From a bacterium (GTDB lineage Bacteria > NPL-UPA2 > JAUVJM01), in assembly GCA_030596585.1 (NCBI GenBank), contig JAUVJM010000021.1, positions 1 through 16,391 of the forward strand: DNA of 16,391 nucleotides. The letters are read 5' to 3'. The notes beneath the pieces are model-generated. The model did not search any database. It saw nothing but the letters and a program-made list of their open reading frames with translations, and was not told the origin of the DNA. Each line of letters starts with the position of its first letter. Positions within the stretch are counted from its first letter, which is position 1. The position numbers were made by a program, and so were the translations under genes. This document shows, piece after piece, positions 13,376-16,391 of this stretch.

Positions 13376-13781
13376 GTTGGTAATTGATACCAACCTTTTT
13401 GTCTCCGGGCTACTAAATCCCCATTCGGGAAAGCCGGCTAAGCTGATTGAATTTTTGCCTCTCCGGCAAAAGAGGTATCAACTTCTTGTCTCGAGGGAAA
13501 TATTCCGAGAATATGAAACTGTCCTTAATCGATTCGAGCGGATTTCTCCTGCCAAACGAAAAAGCCTTCTTGCCAAAATAAAAAGCCATTCCCATTGGAT
13601 AAGTCCTCAAAAGAGATTTGTTGTCATAAAAGACGACCCGGCAGACGACAAATTCTTAGAATGCGCCGTCGCTGGGGACGCTGATTTTATAGTGAGCGGC
13701 GACAAACACCTTCTGAGCCTGGAAGAATTTCAGGGAATCAAAATTATCACTATAGACGAGTGTCTTAGACTTCTCCGGTAG
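13314..13781 (+). CDS. PIN-domain protein, probable toxin ribonuclease
   Basis: A 155-residue PIN-domain protein of the type annotated as putative toxin of the PIN family (COG1569-like). PIN toxins are metal-dependent ribonucleases using a cluster of acidic residues. Visible here are VIDTNLFVSGLLNP with Asp25, an acidic site at REIFREYE (Glu66), and DDPADDKFLECAVAGDAD followed by FIVSGDKHLL with Asp111, Asp112 and Asp130, so the site looks intact. I chose ATG 13314, which has AAGGA 8 bases upstream. The first 20 residues before KLVIDTN are encoded in the overlap with the HTH gene and look unconserved, so a later start such as TTG 13377 cannot be excluded. The stop is 11 bases before mnmE. Confidence 0.82.
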   Translation: MPDIPRKISVKALRAPARTPKLVIDTNLFVSGLLNPHSGKPAKLIEFLPLRQKRYQLLVSREIFREYETVLNRFERISPAKRKSLLAKIKSHSHWISPQKRFVVIKDDPADDKFLECAVAGDADFIVSGDKHLLSLEEFQGIKIITIDECLRLLR

Positions 13782-13792
13782 GAGATTACGTA

Positions 13793-15208
13793 ATGGCTAA
13801 AGAACTTTTAAAATTCCAAGATGTGAGGGGTGTTTTGGAAGATACTATTGCGGCTATATCAACTCCCCCGGGACAGGGAGGAATCGGGATTGTCAGGCTG
13901 AGCGGGCAGGATTCCGTCCCGATAGTCCAGGCTGTGTTTCGGAGCAAGAGTGGTGAGCGTCTCGGTAAAGCACTGAGTCATACGCTTTCTTACGGACATA
14001 TCGTGTGTGAGGGGCGGGTTATTGATGAGGTGCTGGTTACTGTAATGCGGGCGCCCCGTACTTATACGAGGGAAGACATTGTTGAAATCAACTGTCACGG
14101 TGGGATTATTCCGCTCAAGCAGGTGCTGGAACTTGTTCTGGCAAAGGGAGCACGCCTTAGTGAGCCGGGAGAATTTACGAAAAGAGCCTTCCTGAACGGC
14201 CGGATTGACCTGACTCAAGCTGAAGCAGTGTTAGATATAATTAGCTCGAAGACGAAACTGAGCTGTGATGTGGCATTAGCCCAATTGCATGGCAGAATCG
14301 GAGATGCAGTGGAGGGTATTGCCCGTAAAACGAGCGCAATGTTGGCTGATGTGGAGGCATCTATTGATTTTGCATCTGAAGAGATATCTCCTCCTCCCCG
14401 CGATGAACTTCGAGAAGCTCTTCTCTCTTTACTGGGAGAGATAGGCAGTCTGCAGTCCAGAGCGGATATGGGTCTCATGCTGAGAGAAGGTCTTAAAGTG
14501 TCGATTATCGGCCGACCGAACGTTGGCAAATCGAGTCTATTCAATGCGCTTCTTGGAAGAGACCGCGCGATTGTTACTCAGGTTCCGGGGACGACGACGG
14601 ATGTTGTTGAGGAAACGGTTGAGATGGGCGGAATTCCAGTAAGAGTTGCAGACACGGCGGGAATTGTCCGGAACCCGGTCGGGGTGGTGGAGAAGGAAGG
14701 AGTGCAAAGAAGTTTTCAGAGCTTCCGGCAGGCTGATCTCCTGGTGGTAGTGATCGATGGTTCTGAGCCTCTGACTGAAGAGGACAAGCGCATTATTGGG
14801 GATTCGAAGGGGAAGAAGTCAATTGCTGCCATAAATAAGTGCGATTTGCCGGTGTGTGTTGACTGCGCCTGCGTTGAGGAAATCAGGGGGAGGAATGGGG
14901 TTCTTATGGTTTCTGCTGTCGAGAATATCGGTCTTGACAAGCTCAGGAGTTCGATCGCGGGGACGGTCTGGCAGGGCGAGATAGATTGGGGGGAGCAGGC
15001 TATTGTAACCAATGTTCGTCATCTTCAGGCCTTACGAAAGGCGGAGGCGGCTCTGCGGCGGGCGCTCAAAGGACTGGGCAGGGCAGGGGAAGAAGTCCTG
15101 TGCTTTGATTTGAGGGAAGCTCTCGAAAGTCTTGGTACAATAGTCGGGAAAGCTGCGAGTGAAGATATCCTCGAGCAGATTTTCTCGAGATTTTGCGTCG
15201 GGAAATAG
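13793..15208 (+). CDS. mnmE: tRNA modification GTPase MnmE
   Basis: MnmE (TrmE), 471 residues, which with MnmG makes the cmnm5 type modification on the wobble uridine of certain tRNAs. N-terminal folate-binding domain: DTIAAISTPPGQGGIGIVRL (18-37) and INCHGG. A helical domain with GEFTKRAFLNGRIDLTQAEA (126-145) encloses the G domain: G1 GRPNVGKS (240-247), G2 GTTTD (266-270), G3 DTAG (287-290), G4 NKCD (348-351). The C terminus ends FCVGK, with the conserved catalytic-site Cys468. Two small departures are Thr269 where the family has Arg in GTTRD, and one extra residue after DTAG before the conserved VE. The ATG has TAGGAG 8 bases upstream. mnmG is not in the window. Confidence 0.96.
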   Translation: MAKELLKFQDVRGVLEDTIAAISTPPGQGGIGIVRLSGQDSVPIVQAVFRSKSGERLGKALSHTLSYGHIVCEGRVIDEVLVTVMRAPRTYTREDIVEINCHGGIIPLKQVLELVLAKGARLSEPGEFTKRAFLNGRIDLTQAEAVLDIISSKTKLSCDVALAQLHGRIGDAVEGIARKTSAMLADVEASIDFASEEISPPPRDELREALLSLLGEIGSLQSRADMGLMLREGLKVSIIGRPNVGKSSLFNALLGRDRAIVTQVPGTTTDVVEETVEMGGIPVRVADTAGIVRNPVGVVEKEGVQRSFQSFRQADLLVVVIDGSEPLTEEDKRIIGDSKGKKSIAAINKCDLPVCVDCACVEEIRGRNGVLMVSAVENIGLDKLRSSIAGTVWQGEIDWGEQAIVTNVRHLQALRKAEAALRRALKGLGRAGEEVLCFDLREALESLGTIVGKAASEDILEQIFSRFCVGK

Positions 15209-15257
15209 CCCGACCACAGAGATACAGCATCAGGAACTGCCCTAACTGGTTCCCCTG

Positions 15258-15293
15258 CGGCTATTTGATCTCTTGAATAAGCTCAAATAGCCG
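15258..15293. terminator. Hairpin after mnmE, possible terminator
   Basis: A perfect 11-base stem, CGGCTATTTGA (15258-15268) and TCAAATAGCCG (15283-15293), with a 14-base loop, 49 bases after the mnmE stop. No T-run follows, so it may be a processing or Rho-associated structure rather than an intrinsic terminator. Confidence 0.45.
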
Positions 15294-15323
15294 TGGTTGG
15301 AAGCGTTCTCAGTGAACTAAAGC

Positions 15324-15332
15324 TGTGGATAA
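15324..15332 (-). promoter_or_regulatory. Perfect DnaA box upstream of rsmG
   Basis: TGTGGATAA, the complement of TTATCCACA, 72 bases before rsmG. It sits between two inverted copies of GTTCACTGA (15309-15317 reversed, 15374-15382 forward). Confidence 0.6.
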
Positions 15333-15404
15333 CTACACTTTTTGGAGAAGAGCCAACAATAATCCTTTACGGGGTTCACTGAACTTTCTTCTGCGAGAAA
15401 TCCA

Positions 15405-16166
15405 ATGTCTGATTTGCAGTTGTTGTCCACGTGGTGTGAGGAAATCGGTGTTTCAATCGGCGGCGAGGAGAAGCGGCAAATATTCCTGTATTTGAGCGAG
15501 CTGGTTGATTGGAATCGCCGTCTGAATTTGGTTGCAAAAACCTCCAAGGAGCAAATACTACGAAAACATTTTGTTGATTCCCTGAGCCTTGTTCCTTTTG
15601 TCCCCGACCAGAGGTGTTTGAAACTTTTGGATGTGGGGACGGGAGCAGGTTTTCCCGGACTTGTCCTCAAGATTGCCTCTCCCGGCATTCTTGTCTCCCT
15701 TCTCGAAAGCTCTGAGAAAAAGTGCGTTTTCCTGAGACACGTTATTTCCCTGTTGGAGCTTGACGGAGTTGATGTCCTCACTGGCAGAGCAGAGTGTTGG
15801 GGGAGTATGGACATACACAGAGAGAACTATGATATTGTTGTTTGCAGAGCAGTTGCCCACCTGAGTGTTGTCTCGGAATATGCATTTCCCTTTCTGAAGA
15901 CCGGAGGATTTTTTATGGCGCAGAAGGGGCCGGCAGGTCTGCGTGAATTTGAAGAGGCAAAGGATGCCATCGGGGTTCTCGGGGGTGAGTTTAAGGAAGA
16001 GAAAGAGTTTGTTCTGCCCGGTGGAGGAGAGAGGAGAGTAATTTTGGTTTTCCGGAAGGAAAGAGCAACTCCGCCGGGATACCCGCGCAGAAATGGAGTT
16101 CCAGCCAAGAAACCTCTGCAAAATGTTCCACGTGGAACATTTTCGAAAAAACCTTGTGTGTGTTGA
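15405..16166 (+). CDS. rsmG: 16S rRNA m7G527 methyltransferase RsmG (GidB)
   Basis: RsmG, 253 residues, the SAM-dependent enzyme that methylates G527 of 16S rRNA. Evidence: the N-terminal YLSELVDWNRRLNLVAKTS and KHFVDSLSLVPF, the SAM-binding LDVGTGAGFPGLVLKI (75-90), DIVVCRAVAHLSVVSEYAFPF, and the family ending PRRNGVPAKKPL at 227-238. The family normally stops about there. In this window the frame continues 15 residues, and residues 240-244 are encoded by the first parS site. The ATG at 15405 has only a weak ribosome site (GCGAGAAATCC before it). It is followed by parA after 97 bases, the usual gidB-parA-parB neighbourhood at bacterial origins. Confidence 0.95.
   Translation: MSDLQLLSTWCEEIGVSIGGEEKRQIFLYLSELVDWNRRLNLVAKTSKEQILRKHFVDSLSLVPFVPDQRCLKLLDVGTGAGFPGLVLKIASPGILVSLLESSEKKCVFLRHVISLLELDGVDVLTGRAECWGSMDIHRENYDIVVCRAVAHLSVVSEYAFPFLKTGGFFMAQKGPAGLREFEEAKDAIGVLGGEFKEEKEFVLPGGGERRVILVFRKERATPPGYPRRNGVPAKKPLQNVPRGTFSKKPCVC
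16124..16139. promoter_or_regulatory. parS site 1, inside the 3' end of rsmG
   Basis: A perfect 16-base palindrome TGTTCCACGTGGAACA matching the bacterial parS consensus tGTTNCACGTGNAACa bound by ParB. It lies within the rsmG reading frame, 27 bases before its stop. Confidence 0.95.
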
Positions 16167-16234
16167 GAGAAAGATGTAAAATAATAGACAGCGCTGGCCT
16201 CAAAATGACACATTGGAACACGGTTTTGCGAATT

Positions 16235-16250
16235 TGTTCCACGTGGAACA
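16235..16250. promoter_or_regulatory. parS site 2, upstream of parA
   Basis: The same 16-base palindrome TGTTCCACGTGGAACA, 111 bases from site 1, directly before the parA ribosome site. ParB bound here could also repress parA. A half site TGGAACA lies between them near 16214. Confidence 0.95.
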
Positions 16251-16263
16251 ATTAGGAGGTAAA

Positions 16264-16391
16264 TTGGGTAAGGTTTTTGCCATTGCTAATCAGAAGGGGG
16301 GTGTTGGGAAAACTACGACAGCCATCAATCTGTCTGCGTGTATGGCGACGCAGTCGCTCAAGACTCTCCTCGTTGATATTGACCCTCAGGG
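16264..16391 (+). CDS. parA: Chromosome partitioning ATPase ParA (Soj), N-terminal part
   Basis: The first 42 codons of ParA, the deviant Walker ATPase that works with ParB-parS to separate origins. The sequence has VFAIANQKGGVGKTTTAINLS, given here in its core QKGGVGKTT, which includes the signature lysine and P-loop, and then TLLVDIDPQ (Walker A'), exactly as in chromosomal ParA. The only start in reach is TTG 16264, with a strong AGGAGGT site just 3-4 bases upstream, slightly close. The gene runs off the right edge; parB is expected next. A parS site ends 13 bases before the start. Confidence 0.95.
   Translation, partial: MGKVFAIANQKGGVGKTTTAINLSACMATQSLKTLLVDIDPQ

Overview
This window is the replication-origin neighbourhood of a bacterial chromosome. 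From left to right it holds two divergent gene sets. On the minus strand are dnaA, dnaN, a DUF721/dciA gene, gyrB, gyrA and the first part of rtcB. On the plus strand are rpmH, rnpA, yidD, yidC, two small toxin-antitoxin modules, mnmE, rsmG and the first codons of parA. Two perfect parS sites (TGTTCCACGTGGAACA) lie at the right end. There are no rRNA or tRNA genes, no CRISPR array and no transposase gene that I can recognise.

The organism looks like a didermic (Gram-negative-type) bacterium. YidC has an N-terminal membrane anchor and a large periplasmic domain, and GyrB carries the extra domain of about 150 residues near its C terminus. I cannot assign a phylum from sequence alone. The non-E. 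coli quinolone-pocket residues in GyrA, the missing recF and the palindromic repeats in several spacers would fit an uncultured or candidate-phylum lineage. This is inference.

Region by region. 1-673 is rtcB (RNA ligase, 5' part only). 715-5724 is gyrA and gyrB, separated by a palindromic repeat. 5785-7259 is dciA and dnaN, separated by a second, different inverted repeat. 7260-7539 is the best candidate for oriC: AT-rich DNA, a run of DnaA-trio-like triplets, a tandem 12-mer with DnaA-box-like sequence and two perfect DnaA boxes. 7540-8886 is dnaA. 8887-9302 is the dnaA/rpmH divergent spacer, with two more perfect DnaA boxes, an rpmH promoter and another copy of the palindromic repeat. 9303-12161 is the rpmH-rnpA-yidD-yidC cluster. 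12276-13781 is an accessory island of two toxin-antitoxin pairs (BrnT/BrnA-like, then HTH/PIN) where jag/khpB often sits. 13793-16391 is mnmE, rsmG, the parS sites and parA.

Most of the window is housekeeping: replication initiation (dnaA, dnaN, dciA), topology (gyrAB), ribosome and RNase P biogenesis (rpmH, rnpA), membrane protein insertion (yidD, yidC), tRNA and rRNA modification (mnmE, rsmG) and segregation (parA/parS). The less ordinary points are a coiled-coil insertion of about 110 residues inside the periplasmic domain of YidC, the toxin-antitoxin island with a probably leaderless toxin start, a parS site read as the last codons of rsmG, unusual quinolone-pocket residues in GyrA, and signs that the origin lies between dnaA and dnaN. 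I did not find a clearly new multi-gene system.
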